29,348 nt of DNA from Rhizophagus sp. LPA8_4_AMF (taxonomy: Eukaryota; Glomeromycota; Glomeromycetes; Glomerales; Glomeraceae): positions 1 to 29,348 of the forward strand of contig JADRCO010000625.1 in NCBI GenBank assembly GCA_021464525.1. Reading direction: 5' to 3'. How positions within the stretch are numbered: the first letter of the stretch is position 1; the number at the start of each line of letters is the position of its first letter. The position numbers and the translations under genes are program-made. Below are positions 1 through 9,872 of the stretch, in pieces. The notes beneath the pieces are model-generated. The model did not search any database. It had not been told where the DNA came from and was given only the letters and a program-made list of their open reading frames with translations.

Positions 1-965
1 TTTTTCGGCCGGGTGTTGTTAGCCGAAAATTTACTGCGCCTTCGGCTGAATTTTTCGGCTAACTACACCATTATATTATAAAGATCTAAAATTTATTGGA
101 TTATCCAGATTTTAATAAATTCAAATGAGACAAATGAGACAAGTCATCAAGTTTAATTATACCTGATTTACATTTATTCAGATTTATACGTAAAGGCTCC
201 AACCTCGTATTAAATATTTATTATCAAATAATTTTCTTTAGAAATTTTAAATTTTTTTTTACAGATGTGTAAATATTTGCACTTTCCATATTTCATTCTG
301 CATTTAATTCAAAAAAGGTCATGTTTCCTATATTCTTTTCACTTGTTTAACTCCTAAAGAAATTAATAATGTAAAAATTAAATAGGGATATTCTTTATTA
401 CATCTTTCAAGATCTAAAAGACTTAATTAACACCAATTTAAATAATAATAAAAAAAATTAATAAAAAAACTCTACATCCTTGTTTGTTAGTTAACGCACT
501 CTTAATTTGTTACACGAGCAAAATTTCATATAAGAAATTCACTTTTTACAAAGTTTTTTTGTCCAAATTTGGATAAATGTTTTTGCTACCTGACAATATT
601 ACATACCTTTTTTTTTGTAATATCAGTAAAAATTAAAAAATATTTTTATTTAAAACATTTAAAAATAGTGGTTTTTCTTCTTTTACTATGTCCTATTTTC
701 ACTAACAGTACCTAATAAAATTTTACATAGTTTTGGGTATTTCACAGGTTTTTTTAAAAAAATATAGACGTAATTATCCATATAGTCTTGTGTTTTGTTA
801 AATATAATTTATATAAATAAATCAAAAAAATTACCTTAATAAATATATTAAATAAATCGCGTATACTATATACCGTACCAAGTAAATAAATTTTGTTGAT
901 CATGACTTACCATCTGGACGTCCATATTACCTTGTCGGCAATATTAAATAGCGTTATGTTAATTT
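1..965. other. AT-rich intergenic DNA with a hairpin at the left edge
   Basis: I see no supportable gene here. The only GC-richer stretch is at the left edge. There two inverted arms at about 13-30 and 50-68, each containing AGCCGAAAAT or its complement, flank a short loop with TTCGGCTGA. The remainder is A/T homopolymer-rich DNA with stops in all frames. A related GC-rich palindrome occurs near 13478-13532. Confidence 0.5.
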
Positions 966-1115
966 GACGTCCTAGAAGACAATTTTTTTTACATGATGTT
1001 ATATTAAAATATAATTTACGAACCGAAAGTGGTAAATTGAGGGACCAAAGATGCTTGGATCAATAAAACTTCCAAGCGAAGCTAGAATTATTTTTAAAAA
1101 AGAGAAAATAATTAG
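966..1115 (+). pseudogene. 3' fragment of a cytochrome P450 gene
   Basis: This stretch aligns by eye with the last exon of the intact P450 at 6643-6814. It has GTCCTAGAAGACAA where the intact gene has GTCCTGGAAGACAA (just after the haem Cys), then a near-identical TTATATTAAAATATAATTTACG block, GAAAGTGGTAAA, and the closing CCAAGCGA..GCT.GAATTATTTTT segment. About 20 bases are missing after the first block and several small indels break the frame, so it cannot be translated. Similarity continues weakly into the 3' flank (CCTTTATCTGTTT at about 1217 and about 6970), so the copy arose by DNA duplication rather than from a spliced transcript. No upstream P450 exons are recognisable. Confidence 0.8.
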
Positions 1116-1239
1116 TATTTATGAATTATTTATTGTCTTTTAATTATTTAAATTTAATATAAATTTTTTACATTCCTAATTATTATTTTAGGTTCGTATA
1201 TATATTTTCTAGCAAACCTTTATCTGTTTATGGAAATTT

Positions 1240-1914
1240 GAAGTTTATAACTTTTTTTTGTTAACGACATTTTTTTCTTCGTCTGAAAGATCAATATAAA
1301 CCAGGTAAAATACATGAATTACCTGGAAGAAATTCACCATATACGAATTCTTTAGTAAATATTTATAATAATTATTATAAGAACAATATAAATTTGATAA
1401 GATCGTGAATATTGTATTGATGATTTGACGAAATACTATATCATTCCTGAAAATAAACAAACATGAAGAAAAATAATTGTTAAGTTATTACTTTATAGGA
1501 AATAAATAGAAAATAATTAATGATTAATATTACTATTTCTCTTATTGAAAAATGAAATATTCAAACTTTTCGTCAGCTTTACGAATCGATAATCTAATTC
1601 CAATTTAGATTGATGACTATTTATTAAATTGTTGAACTTAAACCTAAATAAATTATAATATTTTTTATAATTTGGAATTAGAAATTTAGATTTATTTAAA
1701 TAAATAAATTTATTATTAACGATTATAATTTTTTTAGGGTTACAGCTTGAAATGAAGAATATACTTTATAAATAATCTTAATTATTTTTTTTTTCTATAT
1801 ATATTTAATATTATATATTTACACCTTCTTTTTCGTTTTATTTTATTTTTTATATCTTGTGGAGATTCTAAAAATCATTCAATAAAGTAATAAAAATTCT
1901 CATTAAATCCTTAG
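1240..1914. other. AT-rich intergenic DNA
   Basis: I see nothing supportable here. A 71-codon open frame on the minus strand (1245-1460) is rich in Ile, Tyr, Asn and Phe, as expected of random AT-rich DNA. The segment probably includes the 3' untranslated region of the BTB gene that ends at 1915. Confidence 0.4.
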
Positions 1915-3400
1915 TTATTTTTTAATCACTTCAAAAACTTCATAGTCATCTGCACTAAACTTTGCTGGTATATTTAGTTTAGGGTAAGACACTGATCTAT
2001 CGCTGTACCAAACACCCTTATAAATATTTAAATCCTTACCACAACCAAATACTAGACCTTTGTCTGAATTACATGTTACAGAATATGCATCACCATAACT
2101 ATAACCAACTTTTGCACTGTTAAGGTTAGTTCTATCTGTAAATGAGAATATAAAACTATCGTAAGTAGATTTCCAACTTGAAATATTCCAAGAAAGCGGA
2201 CTATATCCCCCAACTATCTGTTCTGAATCTGGAACTTTTACAATAATAATAGTAGCTTCTTTATCATCACATTTAGCATGAAATGCTTCAGATGTATTTC
2301 CATCCCTACTTGCTCTATATAAAAGATTAAACTTATAAGGAATGTATTCGGAGATTTTCACTTTTCTATAAATCCAATTTGCGAAAATTTTAATGTGATT
2401 GTGATTTATTATAACAGAATCAACATCACATTTTGATTGCCTAGGAGGTCGGTTATCCTCATTTAATTGCTTATTTGGGGCCATGTGAAATATAAGTAGT
2501 TTATTAATTAAATCTTCTGGTATTATTCTTTTAAATGGATATACTTTAGTAACAAAATTTTCTGAAGTGATGTAATAAAATCTTATTAACGGAATAAAAC
2601 CATGAATTTTTCTCTTAATAATGATAATTTCTTCATCGTTCCATCGTGTAGGATCTTTTGAAATATTAGGGTGTTGAGCTAAACACCATTTAATCAAATT
2701 TTCCCATATATCTATATCATCTAATAATAAATCATCTCTTTTCAAAAATGATTCTAATAAAGGACCGCTTAAATTTATAAATTTATCAGAACCAAATAAT
2801 ATTTGTGGTTCCTCACATATTTTCTTAAATGAAATATTCAATAAATCTGTGAATATATTATTTTGATGAGTTATTTCGAGGGTACCAATAGGATTTTTTC
2901 GCAAAAATCCATCTTGATGTTTGATTAAATATTCCTGAGTGTAATGAATCAAAGGTTGAATATTAAGTTCATTCACTGCTATAGAAAGATTTAAGATATC
3001 ATATCCTTCTAATTCCTCTAAATTAATTTTTCCGCAATAAATAAATCTGATTATTATTTAAAAAAAAAAAAAGGTTTTGACATTAATTTTATATTAAGAA
3101 TTATTATTCACATTTATAATTTTAATTCAAATATATAATTTATTACCTTAAAATCATCTTAAATAATTTAGGAGAAATATTAGGAATCTTAAAAATAAAT
3201 TTTCCATCAATTATTTCAGACCGTTCCTCAGAGAATGCTGAATGAAAATATTCAGACCTAACACGTAAAATTATTGAATGTGCATGTATTTCTTGCACAT
3301 TTTCATTTTCACCAGCATAAATAATAACGTCGTGTCCTTCTTCAAGTCCAAGTAACTTTTCTAAATCGTTAGCGACATCTTGAGAACGTTCAAAAGGCAT
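1915..3400 (-). CDS. BTB-BACK-TLDc domain protein A (two exons)
   Basis: Exon 1 is 3147-3400 and exon 2 is 1915-3046, separated by a 100-bp intron with a GTAATA donor and a CAG acceptor. The spliced frame gives 461 residues and a TAA stop. Residues about 24-120 form a BTB/POZ domain (DVIIYAGENEN, EIHAHSIILR, then FIYCGKI at the exon 2 start). Residues about 123-250 form a BACK domain, including IPLIRFYYI. Residues about 294-461 form a TLDc domain (NLLYRASRDGN, SFIFSFTDR, terminal DYEVFEVIKK). BTB-BACK proteins usually act as Cullin-3 ubiquitin-ligase substrate adaptors. The role of TLDc here is not known, so adaptor function is inference. The chosen ATG matches the MPFE/MSFE/MLFE starts of the paralogues. 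The TLDc half is closest to gene C, while the BACK half is closer to gene B. Confidence 0.92.
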
Positions 3401-3659
3401 TTTTTATTTTTATTTTTTTTAACAAAGTTTGAATGAAATTAAAGTTATGTACCACGTTACAATCGGAACTTTGGTTAAATTATCCGGCGGCAGATCTGCG
3501 ATTTTTCTTTTAAAGTTATTGTTGTCAGCTGATCTTAAATTTCAATAGTTATTGTCTTGTGATTGGCTACTATGATATTACGTTTATTTTAAAAAAGAAA
3601 GGAAGTAGTGTAATTTGGTTAGCAACATGTAGCAAAAAATAAGGGTCATTTCTTAATAT

Positions 3660-3797
3660 AAATCTATATCTACAAAAAAATCCCTGTACGACGGTGACGT
3701 TAAGACCACCCTGCATAAAAAAGAATTGGATCGTCAATCATCGGATTTTTTGGCGCATCATTTGCCATTTGATTAGCGGCAGATTGTGCGCTACAAA
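3660..3797 (-). pseudogene. Possible short coding relic
   Basis: After a plausible acceptor (TTTATACAG at about 3798), the minus strand reads through a protein-like stretch with AQSAANQMANDAPKNP and then MIDDPIL. Composition is unlike the surrounding AT-rich noise. The frame closes soon after at a run of six A/T bases. Reading past that run in the adjacent frame continues with MQGGLNVTVV, which suggests a one-base slip. I do not recognise the family and see no convincing upstream exon. It could be a fragment of a repeat-borne gene. Confidence 0.3.
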
Positions 3798-4059
3798 GCT
3801 GTATAAAGAAATGAAACTAATCCTATCAGTAATTAGCAATATAACAAAAATATAATATAAAAAATAAATCGAGACAATGAAATTTTTTACATGAGAAATC
3901 ATTATTTTTTAGAAATCGGCATTGTTTTTATTTTTTAAAAAAAAAAATTGTATTTTGAATTCGACAAAAAAAAAATAAAAAAATACACCTTTTCTATTTT
4001 GTATTTAATTTTCAATTCACAGCTCTCAACAATTTTTTATATTTCGGAATATAGAAAGA

Positions 4060-4202
4060 AAACGTCAGGAATAGCCACCGGACATACAAGACTTGAAGGT
4101 GACTCAGATGCTACTCAGCTGAGATATTTAAAATTACAGTGTTTTACCCTCTTGACGAAGAAAAACCATGTTATGTACCAAATAAAATTGGAAGAAGGTT
4201 AA
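4060..4202 (+). other. Short open frame of protein-like composition, possibly repeat-derived
   Basis: From about 4066 the plus strand encodes GIATGHTRLEGDSDATQL and continues to KLEEG and a TAA at 4200-4202. The sequence before it, back to the ATG at 3948, is Lys/Phe-rich and looks like non-coding noise. The balanced composition of the last 45 residues suggests a genuine coding ancestry, perhaps a fragment of a dispersed repeat. I cannot name it. Confidence 0.25.
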
Positions 4203-4390
4203 ATCTTATCTATTGTAAATTCAAAATTTGCCATTGGACTTGTCAATAATCAAATTGATAAGAAATTAAACATTATTTTAAATTTTTTTAAATTCATTTA
4301 TTTGTTATAATAATTATTATTTATGTAATTTTCATATTATCTACGCCTGTACTACAAAAAAATTTCAGCGGTATACATGCGAGAGATCGA

Positions 4391-4450
4391 GGGGACCCAG
4401 CTAACCAAAGGGATGATCAAGCTGACCGCAGGAGGACCAAACTGACGCGA
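4391..4450. repeat. GC-rich degenerate tandem repeat, about 20-bp unit, three copies
   Basis: Three consecutive units begin at about 4391, 4410 and 4431. Each has the pattern GG..GA.CAA.CTGAC or a close variant (GACCCAGCTAAC, GATCAAGCTGACC, GACCAAACTGAC). The block is much richer in G and C than its surroundings and is flanked by GAGAGATCGA on the left and GGGGTATTTC on the right. It may be part of a larger dispersed repeat. Confidence 0.5.
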
Positions 4451-4829
4451 GGGGTATTTCCATATTTATATACTCATATATTGTTTACTATAAATTATCA
4501 AATTCATGCGGTTTCGAAATAATTTTACTTACCGGATTTGGGAAATAAATACAAACGCTTCATAATAAAATGTTTCATTTTTTTATTTATATAATCACGT
4601 GATTTAACGACGGATAAATTTCGGCCTGAAATCTTCTAAATATAGAAAAATCTGCTTCAAGAAGATCGTAATTTCTGAATCAATACGGACAACAAAGGGA
4701 AAATTTAATTATTCCGTATTTACAAATAAAAAACGTTACTAACTTTCCTTGGTAAGTTATTTTTAGATTTTCATTTAGTAAATGAAATACATGAAATACA
4801 AGCGTCATTTGTTGATAAAATTCATCAGA

Positions 4830-4837
4830 TATATAAA
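4830..4837 (+). promoter_or_regulatory. Candidate TATA box of the P450 gene
   Basis: TATATAAA lies 79 bases upstream of the P450 start codon, followed by GTGTGTATC and a T-rich tract. The position is reasonable for a fungal core promoter. In AT-rich DNA such a motif is common by chance, so support is moderate. Confidence 0.4.
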
Positions 4838-4915
4838 GTGTGTATCATTTTTATGAAAAAACTCTTTTTACACTTCTTACTCTTCTTAAATATCTTTTTT
4901 TTTTATAAAAAAAAA

Positions 4916-6814
4916 ATGTATCAAACGATTATTTTAGGATCTGTTTTATTGGTAACGCTTTACGTTTTAAAACGTATGCGTGATCCAAAATTGGTATGAT
5001 AAAAATTATCGAATTTTATTTTTTTTTTTTCAGTTTATTTTATTTGTTTTCTATTTTTTTTTTAGGATATGCCACCACTCGTTCGTTATAAATATCCAAT
5101 TATTGGACATACTTATGAGTATTTTACTAATAATGAAGAATTCCTTAAACAATGTAGAAAAGAGGTTTGTTGGATTCTGTAGACTTACGGATTTTTCTGA
5201 CGCCAAAAAATTAATTAAACATTCTTTCAATTATTGTATTAGTACGGTGATATTTTCAGTTTATATATTTGGGGTGAAGTCAAATCATTTGTTGGTAAGA
5301 TATGACAATTTACGATAAATCGATCATTTTTTATGTTCAAATTAATAAATTTATATATACGATCTTATAGGAAAAGAACATATACAAGAAGTGTTAACAA
5401 GAGATGATTCATTTGATTTTGGACAAGCATTCGAAAGACTTTTACCATTAAGTGCAATGCTTAAAAGTTTAGTTAAATTTACAAATTCTACAAAAGTACT
5501 TAAAGAATATGTCATAAATAAACTAAGACTTTATACTGAACGTATGCAAAAATGTCTCAATTCGGCCACTCAAAAATATATCGGGGATTGTGATGAACCA
5601 AAAGTTATTAAGAATATGTATCAAATGATGACTAGAATTATTGCTAATCCAATTGCAAATATTTTTGTTGGTGAAGTAAGTATATTTATTATATTTATAA
5701 TTTTATAATATTATATATATTTTTTTTTATTTTGGAAAATTTATAAATTTACATTTATATATATTTCTTTATAAAGGAGGAATCACAATATGATGATGTT
5801 ATAGATACATTCTCAGAATTTACGACTGATGCAGTAAAAATTATGAGAATTCCACCGTTACTTGATTTTATTTATCCAGGACTCCACTATTTCATCAATC
5901 GTATTTTGTTAATTTTAGAATTACATAATCCAGCAGTTAAACATCGAAAGGTACTTGTTAAACACCTTAAAAATCAAATTACTAAACGGTTACAAGAGAA
6001 AGAAAAATATGGTGATTCTTGGAAACGTCCTGATGATTTCATTCAAGATATTATGGAAGAAGAAAGTTTTGATCCTAATAATATAAATTATGTAGAAATA
6101 TCGGATAAATTATGTTTATTTATTTTCGTATCGATTCATACGACATCAAATAGTTGTACACATGCTATTATGAATTTAGCATCCCGACCTCAATATATGC
6201 AAGAATTATATGAAGAACAATTAGAAGTTCAAAAAGAAGCAGATGAAAATGGTATACTTCCATTTGAAGCACTTAATAATATGAAGAAATTAGACAGCTT
6301 TGTTAGAGAATCTTTAAGATTATCCGAAGGTTTTGTAACACTTCCACATGTTGTATTAAAAGATTATACATTCACTAATGGATTACAAGTACCAAAAAAT
6401 CATCCAGTCTTTCTTTACGCTGATGATGTTTACCTAGATGAATCATTACAAGGGCCAAATCCAAAATCATTTGAACCATTCAGACATGTAGATACAAATG
6501 CCTCGGCGTCCAAAATCAATAAAAACTTTATTATATTTGGAGGTGGTAAACACGCGTACGTATTATTTAATTTAAATTTTATTTTTTTTAAAAAAAATCT
6601 TTTGCAAATACAAAATAACCTAATTATCGTTAAATTATTTAGATGTCCTGGAAGACAACTTGCTGTAAATGAAATTAAATTCTTTTTACATAATATTATA
6701 TTAAAATATAATTTACGTACTGAAAGTGGTAAAATTGAGGAACCAATGATAATTGGTCCAATAAAACGTCCAAGCGATGCTGGAATTATTTTTGAAAAAA
6801 GAAAATTATTGTGA
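4916..6814 (+). CDS. Cytochrome P450 monooxygenase (six exons)
   Basis: The exons I reconstruct are 4916-4993, 5066-5164, 5243-5294, 5371-5675, 5777-6555 and 6643-6814. All have GT..AG introns, and the joined frame is 494 residues ending in TGA. Residues about 3-19 are a hydrophobic N-terminal membrane anchor (TIILGSVLLVTLYVL), followed by KRMRDP and PPLVRYKYPIIGH. The helix-C to I region includes SIHTTS at about 297-302, an I-helix oxygen-binding motif lacking the usual acidic residue. K-helix ESLR is at about 356-359 and FEPFRHVD at about 410. The haem loop FGGGKHACPGR ends with Cys 439 as the axial ligand, split by the last intron. The architecture is that of an ER-bound fungal class II P450 using cytochrome P450 reductase. 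The substrate is unknown. The HTTS I-helix resembles fungal ent-kaurene-oxidase-like P450s, a weak guess. Confidence 0.92.
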
Positions 6815-6962
6815 TAAATATATTTTCAATATTTTTTTGTTAATTAATTATTTATTTCTTTTTCATTATTTTACATTTAATATAAATAAAAAATATTTTA
6901 CAATCTTAGTTTTTGTATTTAATACAATCTTAATAGAAAAATTTCGATATTATTTATTTTAA

Positions 6963-7429
6963 CTAAATTGCCTTTATCTGTTTGCAGTAACTGCATTGTT
7001 ACTGCATTGTTAGTAAATCTTATGATACGATTCATTGTTGTTTTAACTTACGTACGTCAATAAGCGTTCGAACTTGTTGTTAAGTCTGATTATTACTAAA
7101 TTCCAAAAAGTAAATTTGCGTATAGAGGACTTGTTTAGAGGAATAAGAGTTTATATTTACATGGCGAGGAATTTGAGTAAAAACACCCATTTATATATCA
7201 TGCCCTCTTCACATAAATCATAACATTTATAACGTTCTTGTGACAATATTAGTTTATCAATAATAGAAGGATCCACTTATTAAAAATTTTTTATTTCAAT
7301 ACATTATCACTATTATTACCTATTATACAAGAATATAAATGCCATTTACTAGATATAAATGTAAAATTAAACTAATTGGAAAAAAAATCAAAAAATCAAA
7401 AATTATTCATAAATGTTGGCGAGCTTCTC
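6963..7429. other. Intergenic DNA downstream of the P450
   Basis: I see no gene here. The first part includes the direct repeat GTTACTGCATT twice near 6996-7010 and the CTTTATCTGTTT motif shared with the P450 fragment near 1217. The rest is AT-rich and unremarkable. Confidence 0.4.
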
Positions 7430-8403
7430 TATGCTAGTGCGCGGATCATAGCTTCCCTTTCTTTCAACATAAGTTCTCATTCTTTGATATCTAACTCTTT
7501 TTCCTAGAATTATCATATTGAATCAATTCATTAATATAAATTTAAACACTTTCAAATCGGTTAAAATCTTGATTTTTTTGATTTTTTTTACTTTTTTCAA
7601 CATTCTTGATTTTACGTTTATTTTGTGGATCTTGATAAATTTTTCTGGATGTGAAGATATCTTTCCATAAATAAATTTGAGAGTTTTATGTCATCCTTGT
7701 AAACAAAAGAAAAAAAGTTAATAAATAGTAATAGTAAGATTTTCTTCAGGAGAAAAGTTTTTTGATTGTTAAGGAAGGTACAGTAGATAATCAATTCCTC
7801 TTCCAGAAAAGATAGACCTTAACAAATCAAAGAACTTTTATCTCCACCTTTGATTTAGTTAGTTATCCTGTTATAACAAGAAAAAAGCAGTTTCCAAAGA
7901 CTCGATTCTGCTATAATCTACACAAAGAATCTTGTATGGTAAGACTTGTCAGAAATCTTTGCTAAAGCTTACACAAAGACCTTGTATGGTAAAAGATAGC
8001 AGAAATCCTGTTTTTGCTAAAATTTACACAAGGAACTTTGTATGGTAAGATAGCCCAGAAGTCCCGAAAAGCTTACACAAGATGCATTGTATGGTAGAAA
8101 AATAACAGAGCTATCGGGATTCTGAATTTGGCTAGTTTCATTGCTAAAAAGTAAACAAGCAAAATCAACGACACAAATCATTGAAAAATACTTACTGGTT
8201 TAGATTTGATTAAGTTTCTCAGTCGGTTAATATAGTCTTCTGGTGAGGTTTCCATTAAAATTATTTCATTAAGAATATTATAAAGGTTTTTATGTACAGT
8301 TTTAGCATCGCAGGTTTTGGAATTTTTTAAAACATAGCTTGAGAAGTCAGGTAAAAAACCATTCTTGTGAGGGTTTTTTGAAATAATCAGAGTATTTTAC
8401 CAT
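7430..8403 (-). pseudogene. Decayed multi-exon gene of unrecognised family
   Basis: A putative first exon runs from an ATG at 8401-8403 to a clean AAACCA|GTAAGT donor at 8196. It reads MVKYSDYFKKPSQEW, then loses frame at a run of six T. In the shifted frame it continues through PDFSSYVLKNSKTCDAKTV and LMETSPEDYINRLRNLIKS. Removing one T makes the exon 207 bases, a whole number of codons. Downstream, 7640-7700 has protein-like frames (DDIKLSNLFMERY after an ACAAG acceptor) and 7430-7510 has coiled-coil-like text (KELDIKE, ELMLKEREAMIR) with stops and frame changes. The interval that would be the intron is filled by the tandem repeat at 7906-8120. I do not recognise the family. Repeat-borne origin is likely. 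Confidence 0.42.
7906..8120. repeat. Degenerate minisatellite, about 50-bp unit, four copies
   Basis: The core ACACAA.GA...TTGTATGGTA starts at 7920, 7971, 8026 and 8075, giving spacings of 51, 55 and 49 bases. Each core is followed by a CAGAA or similar segment and preceded by GCT.AA.CTT or a variant. Within a unit, ACAAAG and CTTTGT-like segments are partly complementary. It lies inside the presumed intron of the decayed gene at 7430-8403. Confidence 0.75.
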
Positions 8404-8456
8404 TTTGATATTTTATTTGAATTTGTCTACAAAAAAAAAAAATAACTGAGGAAATT

Positions 8457-8693
8457 AAGCACTTTTTATAGTTTTCAATCTAGTGTCAAAAAGTTTGTAT
8501 AAACTTTTTACATACTGACTTTTATCTCAATCTCACTGACCACATAGTAAAAGCTTGCAAATATGGAAAGTTTGATTAATCACAAAGTTACTCCAATATA
8601 AGCACTTTATATAGTTTTCAAATCTAGCATCAAAAAGTTTGTATAAACTTTTTTACACACTGACCTTTATCTCAATCCCACTGACCTCATGAA
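8457..8693. repeat. Pair of diverged direct repeats, about 90 bp each
   Basis: Copies at about 8457-8543 and 8600-8693 share AAGCACTTT.TATAGTTTTCAA, then TCTAG..TCAAAAAGTTTG, and end with TTTATCTCAATC.CACTGACC. Each contains a short palindrome AAAAAGTTTGTATAAACTTTTT (8478-8500 region and its counterpart), which could form a hairpin. They differ by a handful of substitutions and single-base indels. No coding potential is evident in 8404-9020. Confidence 0.75.
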
Positions 8694-9024
8694 GTTTGAA
8701 GAGCTTGAGTTTATCTCATTGATCACAGTCATGCGAAAATTTTTACTCTGATATAATGATCTATGATATTGACTCGGAAAATCTAGATTTTTATATCCGA
8801 TATTATAATATAATATCTGAAATTATCGTGCTCCCTATATGATGTTGATAAATCTTGAATTTAGTTATTTTATAAAAATCGGAAATAGTTTATTTTGAGC
8901 CTATTATATAGTATAAAATCTATTGTCACACGATATTATCATTATTGTGCTTGTATTGATAAATATCCGTGATATTAATCGACAGATGATAAAAAAAAAT
9001 TTTATTTGACTGTGGAGTTTTAGT

Positions 9025-9172
9025 TAAGGGATATGCAATAAATAATGATTAATGAAATAATAATGGTGGCTTATAAAAAAAGTAGAATACTATACACGTA
9101 AGGGATATGCAAGAAATAATGATTGATGAAATAATAATGGTGGCTTATAAAAAAGTATAATACTATATACGT
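9025..9172. repeat. Tandem duplication of a 74-bp unit
   Basis: TAAGGGATATGCAA.AAATAA starts at 9025 and again at 9099. Both copies continue through TGATGAAATAATAATGG (or the TTAATGAA variant), GGCTTATAAAAAA and AATACTATA.ACG. Only a few differences separate them, so the duplication is fairly recent. No gene function is evident. Confidence 0.8.
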
Positions 9173-9591
9173 TGAATTTTATCATCACTAATACGGGAAA
9201 AAAGATCATAAACCTTCCTCGCCCTGTCTGATTTTTTCCTTTGGTAACCTCTTTGGGAAAGCTATTCTTTAACCTCATCATAGAGCTATCTTTAAGGCTT
9301 CATGCTCCTCGTTAGTTTTCTATAGTGGGCAAGGCGTTTCTCTAGCTCTTCTATAAAGAAATAATAGCCCCTTAATAGCTCATGGCAGACACTTTTATTT
9401 CGCTCTCGAGCATTAGAAATTTTAAATACAAATTGAGAAAGGTTCGAGGACCCACGACTTCTGGCGCAGATTCTCTATGAAGACCTTTCCTTTCCTTAAT
9501 TTCGGAAATTCGAGTAGTATCAGAAGATAATCCCCGAATAAGGTTTTAAAACGTTAGAGTCATCCTCTCGAACAGGTTTCTTTTGGCTCAT
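9170..9591 (-). pseudogene. Decayed coding sequence of a probable dispersed gene family
   Basis: The minus strand starts with an ATG at 9589-9591 (MSQKKPVREDD) and shows protein-like text that hops between frames. In order it includes DTTRISEIKERKGLHRESAPE, NARERNKSVCHELL, FIEELEKRLAHYRKLT, EEHEALKIAL, LSQRGYQRKKSDRARKVY and DLFSRISDD. At least three frameshifts and several stops break it. GC content is higher than in the flanks. The charged, helix-rich text suggests a coiled-coil protein. I believe similar sequences are repeated in Rhizophagus genomes, but I cannot confirm this here. The 3' end runs into the tandem repeat at 9025-9172. Confidence 0.5.
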
Positions 9592-9870
9592 TGAAATGTT
9601 GTATCCTCGATCCCCTTATCTGTATGGTTGGTGAAGTTAGGATAAAAGCTTTCGTCCATTAAGTTGAATAGAGTTAAAATTCCACTCAATTGCGATGATT
9701 GCGAATTTTGTATAATAGAAAATGGCCACATTCTTTCCTGGTAAGTAGAAGCTTTTTTTTCGATACATATCCTGTGATAGGTTTGTCGGCTTGGAAATTA
9801 AAACTTCAAGCCGGTAAGTGGTTAGTAAGTGTTCATAATAATTAAAAACCGATGATATATTTATTATATT
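9592..9870. other. Intergenic DNA of mixed composition
   Basis: This stretch is somewhat GC-richer than average near its left end (TCGATCCCCTTATCTG) and may hold the 5' flank of the decayed gene at 9170-9591. I see no open frame or RNA structure that I can support. Confidence 0.35.
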
Positions 9871-9872
9871 TA

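Larger units (their letters stand above)
3401..4915. other. Intergenic region between divergent BTB gene A and the P450 gene
   Basis: The two flanking genes are transcribed away from each other, so this 1.5-kb stretch should hold both promoters. It also contains a possible minus-strand coding relic at 3660-3797, a possible repeat-derived open frame at 4060-4202, a GC-rich tandem repeat at 4391-4450 and a palindromic TCACGTGA at 4595-4602. The rest is AT-rich with no gene that I can support. Confidence 0.5.

Noticed and set aside
1245-1460. 71-codon minus-strand frame
   Set aside because: Composition (Ile, Tyr, Asn, Phe) is that of random AT-rich DNA. No domain, splice context or paralogue was seen.
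4595-4602. Palindromic TCACGTGA (also at 13553-13560) as an E-box-type site
   Set aside because: Single short matches without conserved position relative to genes. Not reported as regulatory features.
4980-5318. 112-codon plus-strand frame
   Set aside because: It crosses introns 1 and 2 and parts of exons 2 and 3 of the P450 in a wrong frame.
6777-6962. 61-codon plus-strand frame
   Set aside because: It overlaps the P450 end and 3' flank. Composition is only Phe, Ile, Leu, Tyr and Asn.
7906-8120. Possible CRISPR-like array
   Set aside because: Units are degenerate, spacers are not unique and of uniform length, and the host is eukaryotic. It is a minisatellite.
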